From positions 1 to 45,658 of the forward strand of contig JALHNI010000035.1 of assembly GCA_022843605.1 (NCBI GenBank): a stretch of DNA of 45,658 nucleotides, in the 5' to 3' direction. Below, in pieces: positions 32,104 to 41,100 of this stretch. The notes under the pieces were generated by a model. It searched no databases, was not told where the DNA came from, and saw nothing but the letters and a program-made list of their open reading frames with translations. This DNA is from Bryobacter sp. Lineage in GTDB: Bacteria > Acidobacteriota > Terriglobia > Bryobacterales > Bryobacteraceae. Made by a program: the position numbers and the translations under genes. Every line of letters starts with the position of its first letter. Positions within the stretch are counted from its first letter, which is position 1.

Positions 32104-32475
32104 ATGAATCTCGGTGTGTTTTCGATCAGTTTGGCCGTAAAGGATCTGCAAGCTTCGAAGCAGTTCTACGAGAAGTTCGGCTTTACGGTCTTCGGCGGCA
32201 ACGCCGACCAGAACTGGTTGATCCTGAAGAACGGCGATCACCTGATTGGCCTTTTCCAAGGTATGTTCGAGAAGAACATTTTGACGTTCAACCCCGGCTG
32301 GGACAGTAACGCCCAGAAGGTGGAAGGGTTCACGGACGAGCGCGAACTGCAGCGCCAGTTGAAGGCGCAGGGCGTTTCGCTGATGACTGAAGCGGACGAG
32401 ACCACGACGGGTCCTGCTAGCTTCGTCGCCGTCGATCCCGACGGGAACACGATCCTGGTAGACCAGCACCTCTAA
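32104..32475 (+). CDS. VOC-family (glyoxalase-like) protein
   Basis: A 123-residue protein with two beta-alpha-beta-beta-beta modules. FSISLAVKDLQASKQFYEKF then GFTVFGG is the first; ASFVAVDPDGNTILVDQH is the end of the second. Such proteins bind a metal and act as lyases, isomerases or resistance binders; the function here is not determinable. The ATG at 32104 is chosen by the domain start. It is divergent from the RsbW-like gene and lies upstream of the LacI regulator. Confidence 0.85.
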   Translation: MNLGVFSISLAVKDLQASKQFYEKFGFTVFGGNADQNWLILKNGDHLIGLFQGMFEKNILTFNPGWDSNAQKVEGFTDERELQRQLKAQGVSLMTEADETTTGPASFVAVDPDGNTILVDQHL

Positions 32476-32537
32476 GCTACTGCGGAAGGGGCCGCTTGCC
32501 GCTGCCTGGACGCCCCGTTACCATAGTCGCTGTTGAG

Positions 32538-33569
32538 ATGATTCCCAAAGTCGGAACCGCGCCTGTGCGCATGAAGGACATTGCCCAGGATTTGGGACTG
32601 TCCGTGGTCACCGTATCGAAAGTATTTCGCGGGCACCGCGACATCGGTGAAGAGACACGCCGCCGGGTGCTGCACCGGATGGCGGAACTGAACTACCGGC
32701 CGAACATGGCCGCGCGTTCGCTGGCCACCGGCCGCAGCTTCACCATGGGCTTCGTTGCACCGGACCTGGTGCACCCCTTCTTTTCGGAAACCGCCAAGCA
32801 TCTGGCGGACGCTGTCCGCGATAAGGGTTATCACCTGCTCATTGCCTCGACCGGCGAGGAGGCTCGCGTGGAGCGGGAAGAGATTGAGCACATGCTCTCC
32901 CGCCGCGTCGATGCCTTGATCATTGCTTCTTCCCAACCCGATGCCAGTTCGCTGAGCGGGCTGCTGCAGCGCGACGTGCCGCTCATTCTGATGGATCGCC
33001 GCTTTTCGGATCTGGACACCCATTTCGTCGGCGGCGACGACGCGCGGATCGGCCATATGGCCACCATGCATCTCATCGAGCAGGGATGCCGGCAGGTGGC
33101 CTATATCGGCTCACCCTATGCCAGCACGGCGCATGGCCGTCTGGTCGGGTACCGCGAGGCTCTGGCCGCATCGCAACTGCCCTTTCGTCCTGAGTATGTT
33201 GCCTCCAGCAGCCACAATGACTTTGCCGCCGACGCGACCGGTTATGTCTCGATGAAACGGCTACTGGAGCTGGAGTCGCCACCCGACGGCGTCTTCTGTC
33301 ACAACGATCCCATTGCCATGGGAGCGATGAAGGCAATTCTGGATCATGGCCTGCGTATTCCCGAGGACATCGCCGTCGTGGGCTGTGGCAATGTCCGCTA
33401 TTCGGACTTTCTGCGCGTCCCACTTACTTCCGTCGATCAGGATAGCCTCGGCCTCGGTCAGCGGGCCGCACGCCTGGCTCTCGACATCCTGAAGAAGCCG
33501 GCCCATCGTTCGCGCACGATTCTGCTCGAGTCACGCCTCGTCGTACGGGCGTCCAGCCGACGTCGCTAA
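32538..33569 (+). CDS. LacI-family transcriptional regulator
   Basis: A 343-residue sugar-responsive repressor or activator. The helix-turn-helix and hinge are at residues 12-60: MKDIAQDLGLSVVTVSKVFR, then GHRDIGEETRRRVLHRMAEL and NYRPNMAARSL. The rest is a periplasmic-binding-protein-like effector domain (TMGFVAPDLVHPFFSE, VDALIIASSQPD, DGVFCHNDPIAMGAMKAILD). The ATG at 32538 is supported by the short normal leader before the HTH. Its targets may be the nearby sugar-acid genes, but no operator was located. Its stop overlaps the stop of the next, opposite gene (CTAA). Confidence 0.95.
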   Translation: MIPKVGTAPVRMKDIAQDLGLSVVTVSKVFRGHRDIGEETRRRVLHRMAELNYRPNMAARSLATGRSFTMGFVAPDLVHPFFSETAKHLADAVRDKGYHLLIASTGEEARVEREEIEHMLSRRVDALIIASSQPDASSLSGLLQRDVPLILMDRRFSDLDTHFVGGDDARIGHMATMHLIEQGCRQVAYIGSPYASTAHGRLVGYREALAASQLPFRPEYVASSSHNDFAADATGYVSMKRLLELESPPDGVFCHNDPIAMGAMKAILDHGLRIPEDIAVVGCGNVRYSDFLRVPLTSVDQDSLGLGQRAARLALDILKKPAHRSRTILLESRLVVRASSRRR

Positions 33570-34645
33570 AGCAATAGCGTCTCGACTCGGCGCGCATGCA
33601 CCATGCCATCGCAAGGCGACCAACCGAAGAGCGTGAATCTTCCATCCTGCGATGCCACCATCGCAAGGGCGTCGCGTTGATCATGGGTAAACTGCGCAGC
33701 GGAGATGTGCCGCGTGCCGCCCAGTTGCGCCGGCTCAACGATCGTCGCCACGGAACCTTCGATGGGCTCCGTCACCGTAACCTGGTTCACTTGTGCAGAG
33801 CCCCGCCGCCGGACGATCTTGGCGCCGAAAACCAGGACTTCGAAGCGGTCGTTCAGGATGGTGGCGCCGTCGGCCGCGGTGAGCCCCGCTACGCCGTCAA
33901 TCTCGCGCGGCGTGGGGTGGGCAGAGAACGGTGGGTTGATGGCGTAGGCTGTCGGCCAGAGAATCGATTCGCGCCAGCGTTCGTCTCCCTCCGCCGGCAC
34001 CAGCAGCAGCGTTCCGCCCCGGCCGTGGCTCCGCATCGAAACGGCGAGTTGGATGAGCGGGCCGGCGGTGTTTTCTGACCGAATCTGCGACTCGAGCCCC
34101 AGTAACGGCGTGAGTATCGCCGGACAATCGGGCACGGTGGCGGCGCGCTGGTCGATCACCTTACATTGATCGCCTTCCAGCACCGCCACGTTGACAAACT
34201 TGCCGGCGGCTTCGCCCCGGCTGTACTTCACCACCAGCAATCCAGGAGCGATGATCTCCACCACCAGACAGTAGGGAGGCAGATGTTGCGTCGTGCCCCA
34301 CATGGAAAGCTCCCCCGTGGGCCATACGCCCAGGTGAATGCCGGGACGGTCCACGGCGGGGGCGACCTTGGTGAGCGAGACGGGCGAAAGGGGGATCGGG
34401 CGCTCCAGCAGCAGCGGAACTTTCACGAGTTCAGGAGGCAGAACCGCGAGCGAGACGCGGGGCGAGTGTCCCTCTTCCCGGCGCAAACTGGCCCAAAAGG
34501 CCACATGGATGGCGGCCTCAAGGGTTCCAGGTTCGGTGGACGCCGCGGGAGTGCCCGTCAGGTGCTCGAAGTATCGATGAATACGGGCGGCGGCGGTTCG
34601 GGCGACTGGATACGCCGGTTCGGTCATACCCACCAGTGTCGTCAA
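33566..34645 (-). CDS. Probable DACNV-type sensor domain protein
   Basis: A 359-residue protein matching, from memory, the family called probable sensor domain DACNV, a relative of the DisA/CdaA diadenylate cyclase fold. The N-terminal half has VAFWASLRREEGHSPRVSLA and GIHLGVWPTGELSMWGTT. The C-terminal half shows cyclase-like elements: AADGATILNDRFEVLVFGAK at 257-276 (DGA motif) and GGTRHISAAQFTHDQRDALA at 309-328 (GTRH, but without the second Arg of the RHR triad). It ends FGWSPCDGMVHARRVETLLL. Whether it makes or only binds a nucleotide cannot be told. It is not coupled to another gene. Confidence 0.7.
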   Translation of the reverse strand: MTTLVGMTEPAYPVARTAAARIHRYFEHLTGTPAASTEPGTLEAAIHVAFWASLRREEGHSPRVSLAVLPPELVKVPLLLERPIPLSPVSLTKVAPAVDRPGIHLGVWPTGELSMWGTTQHLPPYCLVVEIIAPGLLVVKYSRGEAAGKFVNVAVLEGDQCKVIDQRAATVPDCPAILTPLLGLESQIRSENTAGPLIQLAVSMRSHGRGGTLLLVPAEGDERWRESILWPTAYAINPPFSAHPTPREIDGVAGLTAADGATILNDRFEVLVFGAKIVRRRGSAQVNQVTVTEPIEGSVATIVEPAQLGGTRHISAAQFTHDQRDALAMVASQDGRFTLFGWSPCDGMVHARRVETLLL

Positions 34646-34754
34646 TTCTTAACCCTGTCACAAAGCACCGACGCTTCGCGCTTCTCCACTTTCTTGATCC
34701 TTGGTCGGGTTGGGCGTTCTCGCCTTGGGGCTTCTCCCAGCGTCCGGAGAAGAT

Positions 34755-34780
34755 TGACCATTGGTCATTGATAATGACCA
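34755..34780. promoter_or_regulatory. Overlapping palindromes before the decayed VapC gene
   Basis: TGACCA-T-TGGTCA (34755-34767) overlaps TGGTCATT-GAT-AATGACCA (34762-34780), both perfect. The second covers the ATG at 34774. It resembles an operator of a toxin-antitoxin module whose antitoxin gene is now absent. Confidence 0.5.
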
Positions 34781-35068
34781 TGCTTGACACATGGCTCCAT
34801 CAGCGTTTGGGAGGCCCATCGACTCATTGAGAAGCAACGCCTGCCAGTCACAGGCGGGCCGAGGGAGTGGATCGGGCAAGCGCTGCGCGCGTTGCAGGTG
34901 CGCGAAGCCGGAACCACCTTTGGAATCGCGATGCGGTCCAGGTCGCTTGCCCTCGACTATCCGGATCCGGCGGACCGGTTCATCGCCGCGACGGCGATCG
35001 AAACGAAGGTGCCGCTGCTCACGGTGGAAGAGCGGTTGCGTGCCTGCCCCGAACTGCGCTGCTTGTAG
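34774..35068 (+). pseudogene. Decayed VapC/PIN toxin with internal deletion
   Basis: The first codons MTMLDT match the start of a PIN domain with its catalytic Asp. In another frame 10 bases on, the sequence joins the middle of a VapC: SISVWEAHRLIEKQRLPVTG, then PREWIGQALRAL, and later YPDPADRFIAATAIETKVPL, then LTVEERLRA. The roughly 35 residues normally between are absent, and the join changes frame. The conserved D-P-A-D-R-x-I-x-A-T-A element is intact. No antitoxin gene precedes it. A TTG at 34784 would open the second frame, but the product would lack the first catalytic Asp. It therefore looks like a pseudogene. Confidence 0.72.
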
Positions 35069-35084
35069 ATACAATGGCTCGGCC

Positions 35085-36341
35085 ATGACGCGCCGTGACC
35101 TGATTCAAACCGCCGCCGCCGGTCTTGCCGCTCTTTGCTCTCCTGAAGGCCTGCTCGCGCAAGCTCGAGCCAAAGCCAAGCCCCTCAACCTGAAGATCAC
35201 CGATCTGAAGACGTTCATCGTCAATCGCGATGGGAAGAATTCGACGAACTATGTCTTCGTGAAGATCTACACGAACCAGGGCATCACCGGGTTGGGCGAA
35301 GGCTCGGTCACGAGCAAAGAGGCGACCGTGGCCACGGCGATTGAAGAGCATAAGCGCTATCTGGTGGGACGCGATCCCACGGATATCGAGATGCACTGGC
35401 AGGCGATGTACCGCTGGCCGCGCTGGCGCGGCGGTCCGATTCTGAACTCGGCGATCAGCGCCGTCGAAATCGCTCTGTGGGACATCCTGGGGCAAGCGCT
35501 GGGGCAGCCGATCTGGAGGCTACTCGGCGGTAAGGCGCGAGAACGCGTGCAGATGTACGTCCATGCCGGCGGAAACTCTCCCCAGCAATACGCGCAGAAT
35601 TGGTTGAAAGCCAAAGAAGAGGGCTGGACCGGTTGCAAGGCCGCCTTTATCACCACGCAAGGCGACGTCATTGAACCCGTGCGCTCCGTCAGTGAGGGCA
35701 TCGCGAATTTGAAAGCCGTTCGTGCCGCCGTGGGACCCGATTTCCGCATCTGCATTGACCTGCACGGAAAAACCACGCCACCGATGGCCGTTGATTTCTG
35801 CCGGCGCGCCGAAGAATACAGCCCCTTCTTCGTCGAAGAGGCGACGCAGATTGAAGATCTGGACGAACTGGCGCACTTACGCCAAAACACCCGAATTCCG
35901 CTGGCCACCGGCGAGCGCCTGTTTACGAAGTATGGCTTCGCCCCGCTCTGCGCTCGCCACTTAGTCGACTATGTGCAACCGGACGTCGTGCACTGTGGCG
36001 GCATACTCGAAATGAAGAAGATTGCGACCATCGCCGAGGCCTACCGTATTGAGTTTGCGCCCCACAATCCGCAAAGCGACGTCAGTACTCTGGCCTCCCT
36101 GCACGTTGACTTCACCACTCCCAACTTCGGCATTCAGGAGATTACGCATCGCGGTAACGAACAGTACTGGAAAGATCTGTTCTACGGTGGCGGAATTACT
36201 TACGAGAAAGGCTACGCCTTGCCGCCGGACCGTCCTGGCCTAGGAATCGACTTAGACGAACGTGTTGCCGCCCAGCGTCCCTACCAGCCGCACACGCGGC
36301 AACAGTTACGCTTTCCGGACGGCGGCATCGCCGACCACTAA
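35085..36341 (+). CDS. Exported mandelate racemase/enolase superfamily dehydratase, DgoD-like
   Basis: A 418-residue sugar-acid dehydratase most like D-galactonate dehydratase. Catalytic and metal residues are visible: CIDLHGK gives Asp225 and the base His227, FFVEEATQIEDLDE gives Glu251, LATGERLFTKYGFAPL gives Glu277, and FAPHNPQSDV gives His327. VQPDVVHCGGILEMKKIATI is also typical. The start TRRDLIQTAAAGLAALCSPE and then GLLAQA is a Tat-like signal, unusual for a normally cytoplasmic enzyme. The ATG at 35085 is 16 bp after the VapC remnant. The 3' end overlaps the GNAT gene by 36 bases. The true sugar acid is unknown. Confidence 0.9.
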   Translation: MTRRDLIQTAAAGLAALCSPEGLLAQARAKAKPLNLKITDLKTFIVNRDGKNSTNYVFVKIYTNQGITGLGEGSVTSKEATVATAIEEHKRYLVGRDPTDIEMHWQAMYRWPRWRGGPILNSAISAVEIALWDILGQALGQPIWRLLGGKARERVQMYVHAGGNSPQQYAQNWLKAKEEGWTGCKAAFITTQGDVIEPVRSVSEGIANLKAVRAAVGPDFRICIDLHGKTTPPMAVDFCRRAEEYSPFFVEEATQIEDLDELAHLRQNTRIPLATGERLFTKYGFAPLCARHLVDYVQPDVVHCGGILEMKKIATIAEAYRIEFAPHNPQSDVSTLASLHVDFTTPNFGIQEITHRGNEQYWKDLFYGGGITYEKGYALPPDRPGLGIDLDERVAAQRPYQPHTRQQLRFPDGGIADH

Positions 36342-37076
36342 GTGCTTCACGTAAGTCTGCCGCATAAATGCCTTATTGAAGCCGCAGCGTAGATAGTTAC
36401 GCTCGGAACCGCTCCCCGGCAGCGTCTCCGCGACACAGAGATTGGCGCCGGCGAGCGCGGTGAGCCATAAACGATGCCGGATCAGCGCCTGCTGAAACCC
36501 CTGACCGCGTTCGGCAACGAGGGTCGAGTCGGCGAAGCAGTAGCCAACCTCGCCCACCACGGCGAGCGCGGCGGAAGCGGCCAAACGCCCCTGCTTCCAG
36601 ATACCGAGCGGCGTTTCGCTCGCTAGAATCTGGCCGAGGAGCTGCCCTGCCGCGGAGGGCTCCATCCCGAACCCGAGCTGAACGGCCAACGCCCAATCGT
36701 CGATATTGCCGCTGCAATTGCTCACCAACGGATCCGGCGCCTGACTGGCCGGGTCAACCGCCGTTTCCAGAACCTGCTCGCTGCCGGCCAGCTCATAACC
36801 CTGGCCCGTCAGCCATGGTTCCAGTTGCCAGACATCGGCTACCTCCATCACAGCATCGGCGCCGCGTTCAAAGAAAAACTTCTCCAGAACATCCAGGTGC
36901 TCACGAGTCAGTTGGCCGTTGGCGCCGACGACGTGGGTTAGTGGAGAGCCGACGCCGAGAAACGTGGCCCAACCCGCACCGGCGGACTGCCTCGCGGCTC
37001 CGCAACCCAGGCGCAGGCCGGTATCGGCAAAGCGAGCGCCCAACGCGGCAAAGGCCTGCTCAATCCGTTGCACCAT
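36306..37076 (-). CDS. GNAT-superfamily acetyltransferase-like protein
   Basis: A 256-residue protein with a duplicated acetyltransferase-type arrangement. The N-terminal half (LTHVVGANGQLTREHLDVLE, then FFFERGADAVMEVADVWQLE) is a degenerate module. The C-terminal half has PLGIWKQGRLAASAALAVVG, TLVAERGQGFQQALIRHRLW and NYLRCGFNKAFMRQTYVKHL, resembling GNAT motifs A and B; the CoA loop RGQGFQ is less canonical. Acceptor unknown. It is divergent from the second amidohydrolase by 43 bp and overlaps the dehydratase gene at its 3' end by 36 bases. Confidence 0.75.
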   Translation of the reverse strand: MVQRIEQAFAALGARFADTGLRLGCGAARQSAGAGWATFLGVGSPLTHVVGANGQLTREHLDVLEKFFFERGADAVMEVADVWQLEPWLTGQGYELAGSEQVLETAVDPASQAPDPLVSNCSGNIDDWALAVQLGFGMEPSAAGQLLGQILASETPLGIWKQGRLAASAALAVVGEVGYCFADSTLVAERGQGFQQALIRHRLWLTALAGANLCVAETLPGSGSERNYLRCGFNKAFMRQTYVKHLVVGDAAVRKA

Positions 37077-37119
37077 ACCGATGTCAGCTTAGCAAGGGCG
37101 GATGCAGTAGAATCGCAAA

Positions 37120-38058
37120 GTGCAGATTCGCCGTCTTCCCCGCCGCTCGTTTCTTCAAGCCGCCGCTGCCTCCGCGTTGACGGCGGCCGATCCACCTATC
37201 CCCATCATCGACACCCATATCCACTTGTTCGACCCCACGCGTCCGGAAGGCGTGCCGTGGCCGCCGAAAGAGAATAAGGTGCTCTATCAGCCGGCGCTGC
37301 CCAAACGCCTGCGCGAAGTGATCGCCGGCTTCAACGTCGTTGGAGCGATTGAGGTGGAGGCGAGCCCCTGGTTTGCCGACAACCAGTGGGTACTGGATGT
37401 CTCCGCCAAGGACACCATCATGGTGGGCTTTGTCGGTAATCTCGAGCCGGGCAAGCCGGAATTCGCCGGACAGATGGAAAAGCTGGCGAAGAATCCTCTC
37501 TTTCGCGGGATCCGCTATGGCTATCTCTGGGACCGCGACTTGCGCGCCGGTTTGGCCAAGCCCGAGTTTATGGCTGATCTGGGCCGCATGGCTAGGGCCG
37601 GCCTCTCGCTTGATACCGCTAACCAGTCCATTCGTTTGCTCGAGGACACCCTCCGCATCGCGGACCGCCACCCCTCTTTGCGGATCATCATTGACCATCT
37701 ACCGAACATTCAACTGAAGCCCGCCGAGCGGCCCGCCTATGAGAAGTTGCTCCGCGACCTGGGCACGCGCAAACAGATCTACGTCAAGCTGTCGGAGATC
37801 CTGCATCGGCAAAAGCAGCCGGATAAGCCTTCCACCGCCAGTTTGCTCGATCCCTTGATGGCGGCGTTTGGCGAGGATCGCGTCATGTACGGCAGTGATT
37901 GGCCGAACAGCGACACGGCTGGTACCTATGCTCAAGGTCTTCTGGCGGTGCAGGCGTACTTTGCCCCGAAGAGCCGCAGCGTCCAGGAAAAGTTCTTCTG
38001 GCGCAATTCCCAGGCGGCCTACCGTTGGGTGAAGCGCGCGGCCAATCAGCCGGGGTAG
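37120..38058 (+). CDS. Tat-exported amidohydrolase, sugar-lactonase-like
   Basis: A 312-residue amidohydrolase-2 enzyme resembling L-fucono- or L-rhamnono-lactonases. LPRRSFLQAAAASALTAA is a Tat signal. IIDTHIHLFDPTRPEGVPWP at residues 29-48 carries His33 and His35 and the WP element typical of the lactonase group. FRGIRYGY, LRIIIDHLPNI and VMYGSDWPNS hold later active-site residues. Translation starts at a GTG (37120). Together with the exported DgoD-like dehydratase 0.8 kb upstream it suggests a sugar-acid or lactone pathway, though a divergent GNAT gene separates them. Exact substrate unknown. Confidence 0.88.
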   Translation: MQIRRLPRRSFLQAAAASALTAADPPIPIIDTHIHLFDPTRPEGVPWPPKENKVLYQPALPKRLREVIAGFNVVGAIEVEASPWFADNQWVLDVSAKDTIMVGFVGNLEPGKPEFAGQMEKLAKNPLFRGIRYGYLWDRDLRAGLAKPEFMADLGRMARAGLSLDTANQSIRLLEDTLRIADRHPSLRIIIDHLPNIQLKPAERPAYEKLLRDLGTRKQIYVKLSEILHRQKQPDKPSTASLLDPLMAAFGEDRVMYGSDWPNSDTAGTYAQGLLAVQAYFAPKSRSVQEKFFWRNSQAAYRWVKRAANQPG

Positions 38059-38106
38059 GTGTGGAATAAAATTGCACCTCCGGGTTTCCTCGGTTAGGCT
38101 GCCTTA

Positions 38107-41100
38107 ATGAGATTCACTCGGAGCCTGCATCTTACGGCCCTTTTCGCGGTGCTATCCGCCTCGGCGCAGACCCTCCCCAGGCCCGACATCTTCCCCTTCG
38201 AGTTCCCGCTCGTCGATAGCCCCATTGTCTACGGCCTCATCAATAGCTCGCCGCTTCGCAGTGATGATCGCGGCGTCACCTGGACGCCGATCTATATCAG
38301 CCCTCAAGGCTCAGCGCAAAACGTCGACCGCCTGATCGTCCATCCCGACCGGCCACTCGTTGTTTACGCTCACCTGTCCCGCGCACGCGGCGGGCTCTTT
38401 CGCAGTCAGGACGGCGGCGTCACCTGGGCGCCCCTCACCACGGGGCTTCCCGCCACCGGCGAAATCGCCGACCCCGTCATCTTCCGCGGCACAGGCGAAT
38501 CGGCTCGCCTCCGCATCGCCGACACCCTCTACGCCCTCAACAATTCCACTACCTGGACCCGAGTTGGCGAACTTCCAACCAACACCACCGTCATGGCCTT
38601 CGATCCGGCCAACCCGCAAAGTGCCGCCGCGTTCCTCCGTGGCGGAGCTTTTCACTTCTCCACGAACGGCGGCCAGGCCTGGGAACGCCGCTCCAGCATC
38701 ATGAATGACCCCGGCAAGTTCGGCCGCCAGATTCTCTTTGACCCCAAGAACAGCAGCGTGATCTTCGTTCGCGCTTTAGCCGATGGTTCCCTCCAAGGGG
38801 GCCGCTGCGACGCGCCGGGCGGCGGCCTCTGGCGCTCCGAAGATGCCGGTCGAAGCTTCGTGAACGTCTACGAGTCCGGCCTCTGCAATGTCACCCCGTC
38901 CACTTACATCGATCCCAATCGTCCGAACGTCTACCTCCGCACCGGCTTCGTGGGCGAACCTTATTGCCGCAGCACCAACCGGGGCGTCTCGTTCGTGTGT
39001 ACCAGAGAACCAATTCAGAACACATCAGCGTCCCTCACCGGCATGGACCCGCGCAATGGCGACCTGTATCGCAGCCAGCTGGTGGAGATCAGCCGTGACG
39101 GCCTCAACAGCTGGCAGCCCTTCACGACCTCCTTTCGCCCCACGCTCCGCTCCTTTCCGGAATCCGTTGGCTCGGTAGCTCAGGGAGAATCCCTCACCTT
39201 CAGCATCTCTCTGGGGACGGTCGAAGGGACGTTTGCGCTTCCTTTCCAGGCCACTACTTCCGGAGAGCCCTGGCTCACGGTGACTCCGGCTTCCGGCAAT
39301 CTCCCCTCATCGCTCACGGTTCGCATCCTGACGGCTAACCTCACGCCCGGCACTTACCGCGCCTCCATTCGTATTGAGTCCGCTCTCACCGTCAATCCCT
39401 CCAGCACGATTCCTTTGGTGATCACGGTCACTCCCCAGAATCTCTCCCCCTTGCGTTACTCCTTCCAGCGCCTTGCCGGCGGATCCGCCAATACGAGCGT
39501 CGCCGTAGCCGAAGGAGCCTCCGCTCTTGCGCAACCGTTGAATTCGATCACTGGCGCCGGTCGCGACTCTCAGGGCAATCTCTACGTGATGACCAACCGC
39601 CGCCTCCGCCGGATCAGCCCCAGTGGAATCATCCAGACCATAGCCGGAGATGGTCAAGTAGGCACCACTGCTGACAACACCCCCGTCGCCCAGGCTCGCT
39701 TCAACTTCGTCTCCGGAGTTGCGGTCGACGGCAACGGCATCATCTACGTCACGGAGTCCACTCCGGCCCGCATCTATGCCATCAGCGGTGGCGTGGTCCG
39801 CATCGTCGCGGACACTACGTTCATCACCGTCCCCGGCAACTTTCCCATTCGGCTTACTACCACGCGCAGCATCGCCACCTCGCCTCAGGGCACCACTTTC
39901 GTTACCGATGGCACGGTCGTTCTCCGCCTCAACGGCTTGCGTCCACCGGACGTCGCAGTGAACCTCCGGAATTTCGTCAGCCAGGCGGGCAATGTCACCC
40001 TGAGCGACCTGTTCGCGGAAAGCGACACGTCGTTCCTGTTCGCCGCCACCAACAATCGCCTCTATCGGCTCGCCAATGGCCGTCTTACCGTGATCGCCGG
40101 GACAGGTACTGCCGGTCTGTCCGGCGACGGGGGGCCCGCAACCGCGGCCAACCTCCGCAACCCGAACTCTCCCGCCTCGGACTCAGAAGGCAACATCCTC
40201 TTCCACGACTCGAGTAACTCGGTCCTCCGTGCCGTACTCACCGATGGGCGCATCTTTACTCTTTCCACCACGGACTTCACCTCCACGTCCTCCTCGGCCA
40301 ACTCCGGCTCCGTCCGGGATACCCGCTTCTCGTCGAGCTCTGGCATCCTGTCTGCTCCCGGCAACACCTTCATCGTGTTGGATTCCACCGGCGCTTTTCG
40401 CTTCACCCGGCAGATTGTCGATCCGCCCGTGATCCAGCCTGGCGCGGCGGTGAACTCGGCGAGTTTCTCTGCCCGGATCAGTCCGGGCAGCCTGGTTTCG
40501 CTCTACGGCTCCAAGCTGGCGCTCGACACCCAGGCCGCCCCCTCCACGCCGCTGCCCACCGGCCTTGCGGGCGCCGAAGTTCTCCTTAACGATCAACCGA
40601 TCCCGATCTCCTTCGCGAGCCCCAATCAGGTGAACGTGCAGATTCCGCCCAACACGCCGATCGGGTCCGCCCGCTTGCGTTCCCGCGTGGATGGCACCCT
40701 CAGTAGCGAGATCACGGTCAACATTTCGGCTTCCAGTCCTGGGATCTTCGTGTATGGCGACAACCGGGCGGTGGTGCAGAATCAGGACGCGGGCATTAAC
40801 GGCCCGGAGACCCCGGAACTCCCCGGCCGCTACGCGGTGCTGTACCTTACGGGTATTGGCGCCACCACGGCCCCCGTTGGTCCAGGAGCGGCCTCCCCCG
40901 CGGACCCACTTGGGTTTGCCGTCAGCAGTGCGACACTCCGAATCGGCGACACTGAGGCCAATGTCCTGTTCACCGGTCTCACTCCCGGCTTCGTCGGCCT
41001 CGCCCAGATCAACTTTCAGGTTCCGGAACTCCCTCCAGGCGACTACCCGCTGACGGTGACAATCGACGGCGTGCAAAGCAACGCACCCTTGTTCCGAATC

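Noticed and set aside
32472..33071. 199-residue frame antisense to the LacI regulator
   Set aside because: The HTH and effector domain are certain on the + strand.
40183..41076. 297-residue open frame antisense to the large secreted protein
   Set aside because: Low-complexity Arg/Gly-rich product arising from C-ending codons of the real gene.
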